64,000 nucleotides of DNA from Callaeas wilsoni. Its lineage: Eukaryota > Chordata > Aves > Passeriformes > Callaeidae. Shown here in pieces: positions 1 through 12,028 of the stretch; the stretch's first letter is position 1; each line of letters starts with the position of its first letter. The stretch lies in NCBI GenBank assembly GCA_013398955.1, contig VWPU01017411.1, forward strand, positions 434,001-498,000, written 5' to 3'. Made by a program: the position numbers and the translations under genes. The notes under the pieces are model-generated. The model saw nothing but the letters and a program-made list of their open reading frames with translations, did no database searches and was not told the DNA's origin.

Positions 1-575
1 GCAACAGGTTTTTATTTCAGCTTGAATGATATAGTAAAAATAAATATAAATAAATAAATACAGTAGCTAATGAACACAATTTGTTTTTCTTAAAAGACAG
101 CATTTTTCTAAAAGGTAATCTTTCAGAGACACAAATCAGCAGATCTGGTCTTTTATTGACAGGACCCCTGCCACATTACTGCTTATGGCGCTAAGTGAAA
201 TTAAATTGATGATAAAAAGCTTAGAATCCCTAGTGAGCAGCAGTCCATAACATAGAAAAATGGCATGCATTTCTTCTGGCATAATCAGCCCCTCAGAAAA
301 AAGACATGGTACTGATTCAGTCAGGCTTACAAGGCTAATAACTAGCCACTCGCTTCAAGGAAAAAAAACCAACCAAAACTATAGGAAAAAGTTCAGGATA
401 GACCACTTGACTCTCATAAACTTGCAAGACTTGCATCCAGAATGGTTATGCTTTATACCAGAGTAAGTGCTACTGATATATCACACAGTTATTCAAAATG
501 TTCTGCTTGTATACGGAACAAGAATTCCTAAGAATATTCCTTAAACAGCCAAAAGAAACAAATGAAAAATCATAC
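1..575 (-). other. CHD7 intron 8, 5' portion
   Basis: This is AT-rich intronic sequence after the exon 8 donor. No further CHD7 exon, repeat family or RNA gene was recognised. Two short chance frames on opposite strands run into exon 8 and are not genes. Confidence 0.85.
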
Positions 576-690
576 TTCAGAAAGGAATTTATTCTGGCCC
601 TGTTTTGCCTTAAACCGCTTAATCTTCTGCTGAATTCTCTTGTCTTTGTCCAGCTCTTCCACAGATGCCCACTGACAGTGAAGGTAAGAA
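576..690 (-). CDS. CHD7: CHD7 exon 8 (residues 836-874), end of chromodomain 1
   Basis: This 115-nt exon is preceded by the acceptor TTTCATCTTCTAG. It completes Phe836 and encodes [20 protein letters not shown], then [18 protein letters not shown], ending at the donor GAA followed by GTATGA (intron from 575). It finishes chromodomain 1, including the Trp of the aromatic cage region, and its C-terminal helix. Human CHD7 continues IEDELFNPDYVEVDR in the next exon; nothing like that is found in 1-575, so the gene runs off the window here. Residues 845-850 (SVEELD) differ conservatively from the human SIEDLE that I recall. Confidence 0.95.
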
Positions 691-2296
691 CTAGAAGATG
701 AAACAGAAAAATCTTACTCAAAACTCTGCTTCCATTGTACTCCTTATGCATTCCACTAGTATGACCATAGTATAACTAGATACATAGTTATATCTGTTAT
801 ATCGAGTTATACTAGATCTAGTTATACTATATATAGCATATATTATATATACACACGATAGCTACACTATATATATGGTATATATAGTGTATATATAATA
901 TATATATACTACATCTATACTCTCTATATACTATATATAGAGTATATATAGTATAACTAGATCTAGTATAACTGGATCTTTCCAGCACATGCTTGGAAAA
1001 CTGGACACCATCTTTTTTACCATACAGGTTATTAATCAATCCTCTTTACTCAAAGTAATTATACTTGCTAATAGAGAACCTTGTCAGGAAATAGAAACAA
1101 CTGTCACTCAAAATTTAAATACATACCCTCTATACTTAGTTTGGCACAAAGCTAGGATGATTTTTATTTGGCATTCTTAAAACATAATTACTGTACAAGA
1201 CACTTATGAAGAATTCACTACTTAGCATCATATTCGAGCAAAGAGTAGGATATTTATAAGTTAATGAAAAGGTGCAAATATTTTAAGCACTACCATCCTA
1301 TATTGGGTTTTTTTGCAAGAATAGCATTGTAACTCAAAACTGCTTCTGAGTCTTTTAATACTGACAGAGAGAAAAGAAAGAAAATCCCCTTGTAAATGCA
1401 GTTCCACAGTAACAGCACAAAATAAGGAACATCATCTCTGCCAAAGTGACTTGTCCCACTCCATAAATTTACTCTGTCAAAAGTTCTATTGCTAAGACAC
1501 AACAGTTAACACAAAAATTATATGTAATCTACATAATAGAACGAAACAAAGCATAATCAGGCAATTAAACATTAAACAATAAATAATACAGTGGAAACGA
1601 TACAAAAATGTCAGTATATTTAAAGTGAAGTCAACTACGCGCAGTTAGCTGCCATAAGCTCCCTTAAAGCAGATTTCTGCCTCTCAGATAGAAAATTTGG
1701 TAAAAATAAACAAGGTGTGCTATTTTCCTACAAGAAAAGTGAGCTTATCCAGCTATGAAGTGTTTTATTTTAAACAGTGATTGCATTGCAGTTTCAGAGT
1801 CCAGAAGTGAAACAACATGCTGCTCTTGCCACAATTACATTCCTCTCATGGAGGGGTAACGATCTGCTGGAATACTGAAAGCCATCTCTCGTTTGTTTGT
1901 TATCTTGGACATTTTGTTCAAAATAAATCTTGTTTTTGAAACAACATCAAGGGTTATTTTTGAGTAGTTTTCACACACTTACTCTACAGTTGCAGTTAGA
2001 CCTACACAGCACAGGTATGTGCTCATCAGCCTGCCTGCATAATGAGCCTTAAAGTATTTAATAGATGAGCAATTTTACCTATGGATTTCATTTTGGAGAG
2101 AACACAAATTAAGACAACACTGTCAAACCCTGTACCACCAATGCAAGGTATTCCCCTGTTTGTCATTGTTTTGGATTAAATATTAGCTATGTTTAAAGTT
2201 TGACAATAATTTGTATCAATTACAAAACCAATTTTGAAAGCTATTTGGAAGTTATGTGAACTTAAGGATAGCGATCAGACCTGTAACTTTACTTAC
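691..2296 (-). other. CHD7 intron 7
   Basis: This intron is bounded by GTAAGT at 2296 and TTCTAG at 691. It contains the AT palindrome at 806-972; otherwise it is plain AT-rich sequence with no recognised element. Confidence 0.9.
806..972. repeat. AT-rich palindrome with 30-bp perfect arms
   Basis: Bases 806-835 (GTTATACTAGATCTAGTTAT followed by ACTATATATA) are exactly complementary to 943-972. The 107-nt spacer (836-942) is itself made of TATA/GTATA alternations with local self-complementarity. The core CTAGATCTAG occurs once in each arm. This resembles palindromic AT-rich repeats, which can extrude cruciforms. It lies in intron 7, starting about 115 nt upstream of the exon 8 acceptor. Confidence 0.9.
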
Positions 2297-2352
2297 AAGT
2301 TTTTGTACTTTACATAGAATTCCTCTATTTCTACTTCCTCTCCGTTCTCCAT
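2297..2352 (-). CDS. CHD7: CHD7 exon 7 (residues 818-836), chromodomain 1 middle
   Basis: This 56-nt exon encodes MENGEEVEIEEFYVKYKNF, with the last codon split TT+T. The acceptor is TTTCTTTTAG and the donor GTAAGT at 2296. EEFYVKYKNFSYLHCQW, across the join with exon 8, is the canonical chromodomain core with its aromatic residues. The first residues read MENGEE, where I recall KESGEE in the human protein; the rest is identical in memory. The Met818 codon is the first triplet of the exon. Confidence 0.95.
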
Positions 2353-3361
2353 CTAAAAGAAAAGAAATGTTGAAACATGAATTAAATCTCTAAACAGCCC
2401 AGTTTAGTAAATGATTTAAAAACTATCTGAGATATGGACTACGGTCCCTACACAGAGACACAAGTGGAGGTGTAGGAAAAGGTTTGTGGGGGAGGACATG
2501 GGTGAGGAGTTTCCTCCAGCTGCTTACCCAAGTACATACTGCACTGCTTACTACAACTTCCAAGACATGAATCATTTGAACTCCTCCCTAACCACATGCA
2601 GCTTCATTCACAACCTCACCCCAAATCTGGCTTTCTGCCAAACCCACAGTGTTAAGTAGAAGCCAAGTGTACCATTTTCTCAGGCAGCAGCCAATTAGCA
2701 ACTGCACTCCTGAATGCCATATGTATTATTTTTGGCTGGCTCATGGCAACTTTACATTGTGGGTTTTGTAATGTTTTAAAAAAGAGTTTTAAAGGGGGTT
2801 TATTCCTCCATATAGTTAATAACTCCAAACAAGAAGCCATATAAAACTAAACCTTATACCTCTGCTAGAATTTTAGTGCATCAGTGTTCATGGCTTTAGT
2901 TTTACTCAATGGTGCAATTAAATTCACTCAGGCAAGATGTCTCACATACAGAGCAGCCAAATTAAATTAACACCCAAAAACTACATTTAAAGCAAGGTTA
3001 AAGTTGTGATATAAACCAGCAAAACCAAGGGCACTCAGTGCTAAGGGTTGAGCTACCCTTAACTCATCCCTGGTGCCAAAGTATTGCATAACATATGGCA
3101 CGTAATACTTTGTTGAATTACTTCTTAACCCAGCCATAGGACAAACTAAGGACAGAGCACCAGGCACATATTTAGAATTTGGTTTATGTCACAACATTAA
3201 CAGTTTGTTTTTACTAATGAACTTTAGGAAAATTTTTAATAGAGCAGCATATTCTTGTTCCTACATTTCATCAGGGACAACATCTGTAATAAATACTGTA
3301 TATGCAGCATTAAAAAGGCAAAACTGTTGATTGGTGTATAAATCAACATTTTTTGTATTTA

Positions 3362-3413
3362 TAGATATATTTTTAAAAATATATTTTTTTTTTTATATAT
3401 ATACACACACACA
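3362..3413. repeat. AT-rich tract ending in TA and CA microsatellites
   Basis: The tract reads ATAGATATATTTTTAAAAAT, then a T run, (TA)n and (CA)n. It is simple sequence inside CHD7 intron 6. Confidence 0.8.
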
Positions 3414-5156
3414 AGAGGGACTACTCTGAAACTTGAATTGTCATCTTTGGTTGCTGGCTAGATGTTACCTCCATTGCAGTGCAATTAAAGAACAACAGTA
3501 GCAGCTGCATTAAACTGTTCTACCACAGTAAAGTTCATGCATTCCCAGTCCCTGATTCACACAGTATTCCTTTACTTCCTGACTAGCAAGGGAGTTTCAG
3601 TTTAGCATTTATATCACTCCAGTACAGTCTGCTTGTGTTCCTTCCTAGACAGAGAAGCAACACCAGATTCCACCTATTTCTCCCTAAAGAAATGGAAGAA
3701 GATTCCTGGTGCTACTTCTTGAATTTTCTGTTGAAGAAGATAAGCTCTCCAAACTATCCTCTAAACCTAAACACAGGGAAGAAACTTCTCTGACACTTAC
3801 AAAGACAATGTCAAAGGAAGGAATCTGAAGATCATCAAGATTTTTTTTTAAATAAAAAATTCAGAAGACTCTTTCTCAAGATGATATTAATATTTAGAGA
3901 TCAAAACTGCATTGAAAAAAGAAGCTGGAGTTCACATTATCTGAACCTATTCGCTGCCCTGAGGCAAAATTAGTCTTTAAGAAGTCAACCCTAATTTTAA
4001 GACATTAACTTCTTTTATTATCTAAAATGTATTACAGCCAAGTCTCTTTGAATAGTGTTAAACCAGAATCCTTTGAGATCCATCTGTATTACGATGACAA
4101 CATCATTAAACACTTTTACATAGAGGTTTTATATTAACCAACTTCACTCCTCGCAACAGCATTTCAGTCAAACATATTTTCTGTCAGCTGCCAACTTAAT
4201 AACAATAATTTACAATGCAGATCTTGATAAATTCTCTGACTCTCAAAAGTAAAACACACTTTTGTATTGTCTAATAAGTAATAACTGGTCTATGTTATTA
4301 GATGTTCTATGAGAGTGCATCAAAGATTCACCTAAGCAAAAAGTATTTCAGGAAAAATATTTTTAAAATCTTAGTCTGGTATGCAGCACTTATTCCCTCC
4401 TCCAAAAATCTAATCAAATTAAAATTGTCAGCACTCAAGCAGAGGTTAACAGTACATCACTTTAGGGTATATGAGACAGCAGCTTATGCCTCTGATGTCA
4501 TGGTGCACTCCCCACTACCTGTACATTCAAATTAACCAGGTAAAAAGGTGAGATAGAACATTTATGCTAAATTCTTCCCAAACTGATTACACAGACATCC
4601 TGAAATAACATGGCAGACTTGGGCAATGCAGGACACTACATATTATCATTTCCAGGTGCGACCAGGATCTGATTCACAGTCTCTGCAGATAATTGAAGAA
4701 ATAAATGACCCCTTCATTCAAGCAAATACTTAAAAGCACATAATTGTGCATGCTATTGCAACAGAGGTGGTACAGTAACACTGCTAACACAAAAGTTAGT
4801 TGAGTAAGCCACTCAGGTGTAGAGACAAAAGCCTGGGGAAAAAAAAAAAGCTAAAAAAACAACCAAACAAACAAAAAACCAAATCATGAAAAAACCCCAA
4901 ACCATCACAACTATCAACTACCAGAAAAATAGCAGACAGAACATATTAATAACAGATGCAAAGCAACACACAAAACCCAATCACCTCGACTGATACAGAG
5001 CACTAAATTGTAAACTGATCTGTTTGAGGAAGAGATGTAGGTATTCTATACATTTCAATTAGTTCTAATTCTCGCACGTACTAGTAGGCAAAAAGAGACA
5101 TTCACATGCGTAGCATGCAGGCAAAAGGTTCTACAAACTCTCTGTCTTCTCATAAT

Positions 5157-5178
5157 ATTTGTGCTGGATAGCACAAAT
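5157..5178. repeat. Perfect 9-bp hairpin with GGAT loop
   Basis: ATTTGTGCT, loop GGAT, AGCACAAAT. The segment GTGCTGGATAG at 5161-5171 is repeated directly at 5185-5195. It is intronic and no function is known. Confidence 0.75.
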
Positions 5179-7294
5179 TAAATGGTGCTGGATAGTTCTA
5201 GCTATTCATTTTCAAAGTTCAGAAGCAAAAAATCAAACGGGACTGAATGAAAAATTTCAACATAAAAACTGAAGACATCAGGTTTGGAAAGAGTGATACA
5301 TGTACGTAATGCTTTCTGCAAGAAGAAGGAGTATTCAAGAGAATTCAACATGCCACGTTAAGAACAACTAGGAAAAACACTGTCTTTTTTCCTTCAAACA
5401 TGAACTCAGTTCTACCTTTCACTCTGTATGTTTCAAAAATGGTTGCAAGTACAGTGCTGCATCCTATCTGGTAAGTCTAGAACTAGACTAAGGCTATTTC
5501 TCAGAAAACCAGCATGATTTTGTGATAAGAATACTGCTCCAAAAGCGTATTCATTATCTAATGTCCTTTACTTGAATGCAACATCTTTGTTACAACCTAA
5601 TCCACTGAAAGGTTTCCTAGTGAAGCCTCTCCTCATGTTTATTTTATGCACTGGTCCTGGTCGCAGCAATTTTACTTTGATTAGTAATCTAACAACCAGG
5701 GTTTTGATGACGTTAGTAAGAGTGTAAAAGACCTTCAATAAAAGCACAGTTGGATACTTCAGATGTTAAATATTAACATCCTGAAATCCATATTTTTCTT
5801 TTGAAATTTGGAGAAGAGGGTTGGGGAGAAGAGCAGGGAAAGAAGAGACACCCCTCAAACCTGCAAATACAATCCATAAAAAACATTAAAGAAAAAGCTC
5901 AAAATAGAGCTTGCCTCCAGCAGAGCTTGCAATCAAAGACATGTAGGCAGCAGACCAACCACTTCCCACAAACTGCAGCAAAATACACACTCCCCATGAG
6001 TAATCACACCTTTGTTTGCAGGGGAGAGGAAGAAGGGAAGAATAATTGGTGAAAAACAGCTTCCCATGTAAAGACATTTATGAAAGGACCACATTCTCCT
6101 CTCCTGCCTAGCAGACCATCAGGGCAAGTAAATACTCACTTTGTATTACCTCAAGTTTATCTGAAAAATAAACCTATGGTTTGAAACACAAAATACAGCT
6201 CTAGACTTAAAAAAACCAAACAGAAAAAAACCTCTAAAAAGCCTTAGAAGTTTATGCTGTGTAAGATGCGCAAACGGGTCAGATTGAATCACAGGCACTC
6301 AAGACATTGAATAAATGTAGGTTTTCAAAAGTGTTAATGATGATAGGACAGTAGTAATAAAATTGAACACACACACCCCACTCCGCCCAAGAAAATCAAA
6401 CAAAAACCCAAAAACAAACCCCAAACCACCACAACATTGAAAGAAAAAATCCACGAATAAAGGCAAATTTCCTTTCTCCAATTTGAAAATTAACAGGAAA
6501 AGATAAATTTCTGGTTAATGAAGATCAACATGATGTCGTATCTGTCTGACAGATTTCTGTCCAACTGTAGTACAAATCAGAGAATTAGCTCTACAAAAGA
6601 GTCTATAAATATAATCATGCCCTTTTTGGAGTAAGATCTTTTCTACTTCCTTCTCAGAGTTCTAATGCTCTGGAAGTGCAAAGGCCAATCAAGTTGTGAA
6701 GCAGTTTAGAAAAATCTGTAAGCAAAATAAGAACTTAACTAGGAACCAGGGCAGAATTATAAGGGAACCACACTGAACCTGAGTGTTTCTTTCACCATCT
6801 TAGCATAGTGAAAAGGAAGATATTCATCACCTGAGTATATATCATACTTGGTGACATGTAAATTTGTTTCAGCTGCTAAGCACAACTGCCATCAAAAGAT
6901 GCAAAAATTATGGCAAGGGTTTTTGTTTACTAGAAAAGGCAGAAATTTGGGATACAGGAGAGTGCTCTCATTCCTCAAACTCCTATGGAATATCACTTTG
7001 AAGTGAAGAGCACTACAGATTTCACCCAGGCATGTGTATTTGCAAAAATCAAATTTGTAAATTTGTCATCCAAAAAAAGCAAGAAATGAGTAAAAGATTA
7101 AACAATCTGTTTTGTATATGTCGATTGAAAAACATGCTGCATACCATCTGAATACACTTTCAGGGAACCTCCTCTCTTCAACAGAACAGTTTTTTAACTG
7201 GGAATATCCGAGGTATTTTAAGATCTCAGTAAGGGCTTCAGCAGAAATGTGCTTAGCCTGTTTAAAAATATGCGGGGAAGGGGACTTGTTTTAC

Positions 7295-7360
7295 CTTTTT
7301 CTTGACTAAACGGCTACTCATGATTTTCTCCACAACGGGACCTTCGGCATCAGCAGATTC
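7295..7360 (-). CDS. CHD7: CHD7 exon 6 (residues 796-817), start of chromodomain 1
   Basis: This small 66-nt exon encodes ESADAEGPVVEKIM and SSRLVKKK. VEKIMSSR marks the first strand of chromodomain 1. The acceptor (TTTTTGATGTAG) has a short, interrupted pyrimidine tract, and the donor is AAG followed by GTAAAA, so both sites look weak. Both borders are phase 0, making this an in-frame cassette. The 66-nt length agrees with what I remember of human exon 6. Loss of the exon would damage chromodomain 1. Confidence 0.95.
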
Positions 7361-8439
7361 CTACATCAAAAATAGCATACAAGATTTAAGGGAGTGCATC
7401 TTTGTTAAAGATTTCCTTTATTAGAAAAACTTTAAAACAATTTTTTGCAGCAGAAGCTTAATACCAAGAGGACATTCTCCCCCTAGTATGAGAACTTTGA
7501 GGATTCAAAGAAATGTAATACCATAATAAACGATCGAAGGATACTTGTTTGAGCCCATTTTTAAGACCTAGTGCAACTCCAGCTCTCTCAGTTAAGGCTG
7601 ACATGCACAGATAAACAGATGTAACAACATGAGCAGGTCCCCTCTTCTAAAATAATACATGCTTTCAGCACCATGCAGTCTAAACAGCAGATGATGTTCA
7701 GAAGCTCTAGCTGGCTGTGCAGGTGTCCACACGATCACTCTCAAAACTGCCTGCAATTCTCTATTACATTAATTCACTATTGCAACGGGAGGCAAACCAT
7801 CCCAATTCTCCTTCTGATAAGACACAATTAACAATGGAGATCACATACAGTATTTCACAAGGCTTAACAAATTGCCAAATGAAATACCAAAGAACATGTA
7901 TATATTCTCCAATAGGTCATCGGTTAAATGAAGTAGTTCTTTGAAAAAGCACTACAAAACAATGAGATTGTTACAACAGTCATTTCTACAGTATTACCCC
8001 TCATCTTATTCAAACTATTTTATCCATCATTTACATTGCACAGAGAATAAAGTGTGCCCTGCTGGGTACTACAAGGCAGTAATTTCATAAAGGAGTTCTT
8101 ATGGTGCCTAGCAGCAGGGGACAAGCTTGAGTGGTTTATTAAAGTCACAGAAGCCAGACCACTGAATTCACAGAAGTACATTCTAGATTCCTAGCAGTAC
8201 AGTTTAGGTTTCCTTTAGCGAGGGACCACTAATTTCAAAGAACTCAGCTTGAACTTTCAAGCTGCGTATCATCAGCTTACAAACAAAGTCATGAGCTGAT
8301 ATATTCTTTAAGAATGCAAAAACTGATGCCTTCTGGCACACTCTATCAATCATGTATGAATATCAACCAGGAACAGGCCCCATATTTGATCTTTGAATGC
8401 TGCAGTTACGGACACCTTTCCAGTCTGTTCATATCTGAC
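7361..8439 (-). other. CHD7 intron 5
   Basis: About 1.1 kb between the exon 5 donor GTCAGA (8439) and the exon 6 acceptor GATGTAG (7361). No repeats or coding potential were recognised beyond chance frames. Confidence 0.88.
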
Positions 8440-8577
8440 CTGTTGCTCTGACTGAGAAGTATTTGAAGGAGAGTCTCTTCCAGCAGCATCAGCATCATCA
8501 GCCTCCTCATCTGAAATCTTGAACTCCAGGTCTTCAGTATAACGCTTCCTCTTCACCTGCCTGCTGGAGCGTCGTTT
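8440..8577 (-). CDS. CHD7: CHD7 exon 5 (residues 750-795)
   Basis: This exon has 138 nt (46 codons) and encodes [20 protein letters not shown], then [18 protein letters not shown], ending NTSQSEQQ. It is essentially the CHD7 sequence I recall. The N-terminal half, with KRR and KRKR clusters, looks like a nuclear localisation signal; the second half is acidic. The acceptor is GCTTTCCATTCAG (exon begins at 8577), and the donor is CAG followed by GTCAGA, weaker than the GTAAGT of neighbouring exons. Both borders are phase 0, so skipping would remove exactly 46 residues in frame. Confidence 0.96.
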
Positions 8578-11500
8578 CTGAATGGAAAGCATCAATATTT
8601 TTCATGAGAAACAAAACTGATAAGCAGCAGAATAACCAAGAAAACTTCTCTGTGTATCTCAAATACAGTAGCGTGCAGTAAATGCTATAATTTCTACAGC
8701 ACCCTGGTAGAAATAATGGACTAGGGACACTACTATTCTGAATTCCTGCCTGTTAGCTGCTCTTAAATTCTGTAAGCAAAAAGCAACAAAAACCTAAAAT
8801 GATACAAAAAAACAACCACAAACAAAAATCGACTTTATGCTTGTTCCAAGTTGGAAAGTGGGGGGTAATTTTTTCACTTTTTTTAACATTACTAAAACAA
8901 CATTAAGAAATTAGGAAGCCTGTCTCAGAAAGCAATTAAAACCCAAGAAGTTGCACCTCTCCATTCACATCTATAACAAACTTTGACAGATGGCCAAGGC
9001 AGGAGCCAAACACCACCTTTCCACAGCATGGCCCACTGTGTTGCTAAGCAGTGACAACACACTTTCTTCCTCTCCCCATTCTCCCAGTTGTACCAGGATT
9101 ATCTCGTAGGGGAAACACAATGAAATACGATTTCCTCACTTCACTGACCCAGCACTGTTCAGAAAGGCATCCTGCAGCACAGCATGGGAAAAGACCCCAA
9201 ACTAATAGAGGAGAATGGAAAACTTGAACCACCCCAAATTGAAAACATGATTTCTGTGTTCCTTTACCCTCACCACCAGGATGAGAGAAAGCTTCAGCAA
9301 AACTGCACAGAACAACCTGTAAAATACACAAGCATACATTTGACAGAATTTGCAGCTTGATGCTCAGTGCTGGGTATTGTTTTTTACAACAATAAAATTC
9401 AATTTCCCAAACAGCCTGCATCAGGTTATATATTTGAAAAGCTGTAAGTGTATGTTGTTGAAGGAAACTGTCAACTGAGCATCAAATATCTCAATGGAGT
9501 AATGTATATATTAAAATTATGTTGAATATCAACTGTTAAAAAAACTCCCACCTTAATGACTTGATACACTACTTATTTATATATTTTTCACTACTTATTT
9601 ATACATCTTTCTCAGCTACCACACATCTTCACTGGTACATGCAAGTACTTATGTAGCTTGTTTAACAGACTTATGCACCTGAGTGCCTCAATATACATAG
9701 ACAAAGTCAAATATTCACTTTTAGACAGTTAATCTTGCTTTTTAAAGCATAAATACCTGATGCACAAAATTAGAAATTATTTCTTTAACTGAAAATGACA
9801 ATTTTGAGCAAAGGTTAAACTTACATCACCCTTTTAAATAATGGTGATGTGGGTTCTACCTCTAGCGCAGTAACTTATGGGGGTTTCCACAAAACAATAT
9901 TTTTATACTTCAAAATAGATGACACTTGACAAATTTGCATCTTGATTTACATGATCACAGATGGGAAAATACCAATTTTCTTCTGACTCTATAGGTAACT
10001 CTTACCATTACTTTTGGTGCCAAAAATATCTTCTTCCATTTCCCTAACAGAAAGAATACCTCTAAAACATAATGGTGAACTTCCTGTTTCCTCTTACATT
10101 CATATACGGTTTTCCAATTGTTATACACTGTTGTCAGAATATTCACCTGCATCAGGTTATCTTTAACTCATTAACTGATCTATAGGTAGAAAGGTGGGTA
10201 ATAGGTTTGATAATGGAATATAAAAAATCTGCATAATAACACACAAACGCAAGTATTTATCCTCTTTAAAGAAAACAATGCATCACTGTGCATTACTACA
10301 TAATATCACTACAGAAGGCTTGGGATTTAACACTAAGAATGCAACTGTGTTTTAGACGACTGAGTAACACCAGTCTTGGTTGGGACATGTATAACAAGTT
10401 TAACTGTAGCTGTCCTAGCAGACATGGTTGGAACCCTTTCCTAAGTTCATGCAAAGAAGTGCAGGTACAGTATAGCATGTACAGTATTGACAAAGTACTA
10501 AGAAAACAAAGTTTCCTGAAATACTTTGTTACATTTAATTAAAAAGTGATGCAAGTACCCTAGCACTTCTATTTACAAAAAAAAACAAACAAAAAAAATC
10601 AAACATAATGTTTATCACCCAATTGTGTTTGACAAAGAGAAAGGTTTTGTTCCATTAGACTAAAAACAAGCAAACCATGCAGAGATGTCGAATTGTAAAC
10701 GGAATATAATCACCTACAAATTAACACAAAAAACTCATCCAAGGCCCTGAAGTTTCTTCATCTTTTGCCAGTGCCATTAATCAGGCTGAGAGAGATTTGC
10801 AGCACAGGACAAAAAACTTAATTCTTTAAACATTTTAACATTTGCACAGTTTAACTCAACTTCTCTAATTCAGAATACACAGTCTGAAGGAGTCAGGAAG
10901 AATACATTCTTCTGCCATTTCTTTTGTTTTTAACTAGAATATACCAGATTGCTCACATTTCATTATTTACTATATTCTTCTTGAAAATAGTGGGAGGAAA
11001 GGCATAAACCATGCTTGTGTAGGACAAGTGTTTGCCAAAGCCTTCACCAGGTTACTTTGACCGTTCCCAATTAATCATTGGTCTGAACATCTCTCATAAC
11101 CAGAAGCAACCCGTCCACAACCTGACGTGCAAAGGACAAATGCAGTGGATTTCACGTACACTGGTATGACTACACAGGAATCTCATACTTTCCTCACCTC
11201 TTCATGAGGGGATTCTTATTTTTAGTGCCCACTCTAAACACTGTCAGCAGAAGCAAGCCAGGAAGTGACCACTTCTTAGCACGTCTAATGACAGAGCACA
11301 CAAAACTTGTCATATAGGCTACTCTATTTCCAGATTTTCTTTACATGAAACAAAAGTTTGGACAGATGGTGAAAGGTGTGCAGCGGTCAAGAGAAATTTA
11401 TCAATGTGAGCCCATGACTGGTAGCCCTGCAAAAAAAGCCCTTCATCCACTAAAGCAGTGTAGCTACAAGTGCCTTACATGCATGTTTCGAACACTCTGC

Positions 11501-11889
11501 TTTGTCACGTCTCATTTTTGATTTCAGAAGGTTTGCAAAGCCAATGCAAGAATAAACACCGAGCTTATAAGCAAGACCTTGTAACAGGGCATTAAGTCTA
11601 CAGAACAGAACATTCAGCATCATAACTGCAACAGTAATCAAAGAGAATGTGTGAAAACTCAGCAGTGCTGTACACATATCTTCAAGTAACAAGACTGTAA
11701 AGCAAAATTATGATGAAAAATACTTGGTTTTGTAAAATATTCACCACGGTGATTTTCATTTCCCACCTGCTTTGTAAAAAATACAGAAATTATCCAGATA
11801 CCTGTATCTCTGTAGCAAAGACCATGAGAACTATTGTTTTATGGTTCTAAATTGTCAAAGTCTACAATGAACTTCAACAATAGCATTAC
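8578..11889 (-). other. CHD7 intron 4
   Basis: About 3.3 kb, bounded by GTAATG (11889) and CATTCAG (8578). It is AT-rich, and no family-level repeat or other gene was recognised. A 125-codon minus-strand frame at 9044-9421 shows no domain and is regarded as chance. Confidence 0.85.
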
Positions 11890-12028
11890 CTGAACCCCTG
11901 GGTCATCTTCATCTTCAGGATGAGGTGATGGTGGTGGAGTTTTTTCCAAATCTGAGTTTTCAGAACCTTCCTTTCCCTTGTTAACCTTTTTCTTCGCAGC
12001 ACTGGCTTCTGAATCTTGCTTCTTGCTA
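11890..12028 (-). CDS. CHD7: CHD7 exon 4 (residues 703-749)
   Basis: The acceptor CTCTGTTTCAG precedes 139 nt that complete Ser703 and then read [19 protein letters not shown] and [20 protein letters not shown], ending in EDDPGVQ. The donor is GTAATG at 11889, leaving phase 0. This matches the CHD7 linker in which a basic stretch turns into an acidic Ser/Pro stretch ([15 protein letters not shown]), with several possible casein-kinase-like or proline-directed phosphosites. It was not obvious from open frames alone because the exon is short. The joined frame with exons 3 and 5 stays open. Confidence 0.95.

Larger units (their letters stand above)
2353..7294 (-). other. CHD7 intron 6
   Basis: The intron runs from the exon 6 donor GTAAAA at 7294 to the exon 7 acceptor TTTCTTTTAG at 2353. 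It is AT-rich and holds a TA/CA microsatellite (about 3362-3413), an A-rich run (about 4840-4880) and a short hairpin (5157-5178). No CR1 copy, coding exon or RNA gene was recognised. Confidence 0.85.

Noticed and set aside
9044..9421. 125-codon minus-strand frame in intron 4
   Set aside because: No domain or conserved motif was seen, the start has no support, and it is flanked by ordinary intron sequence.
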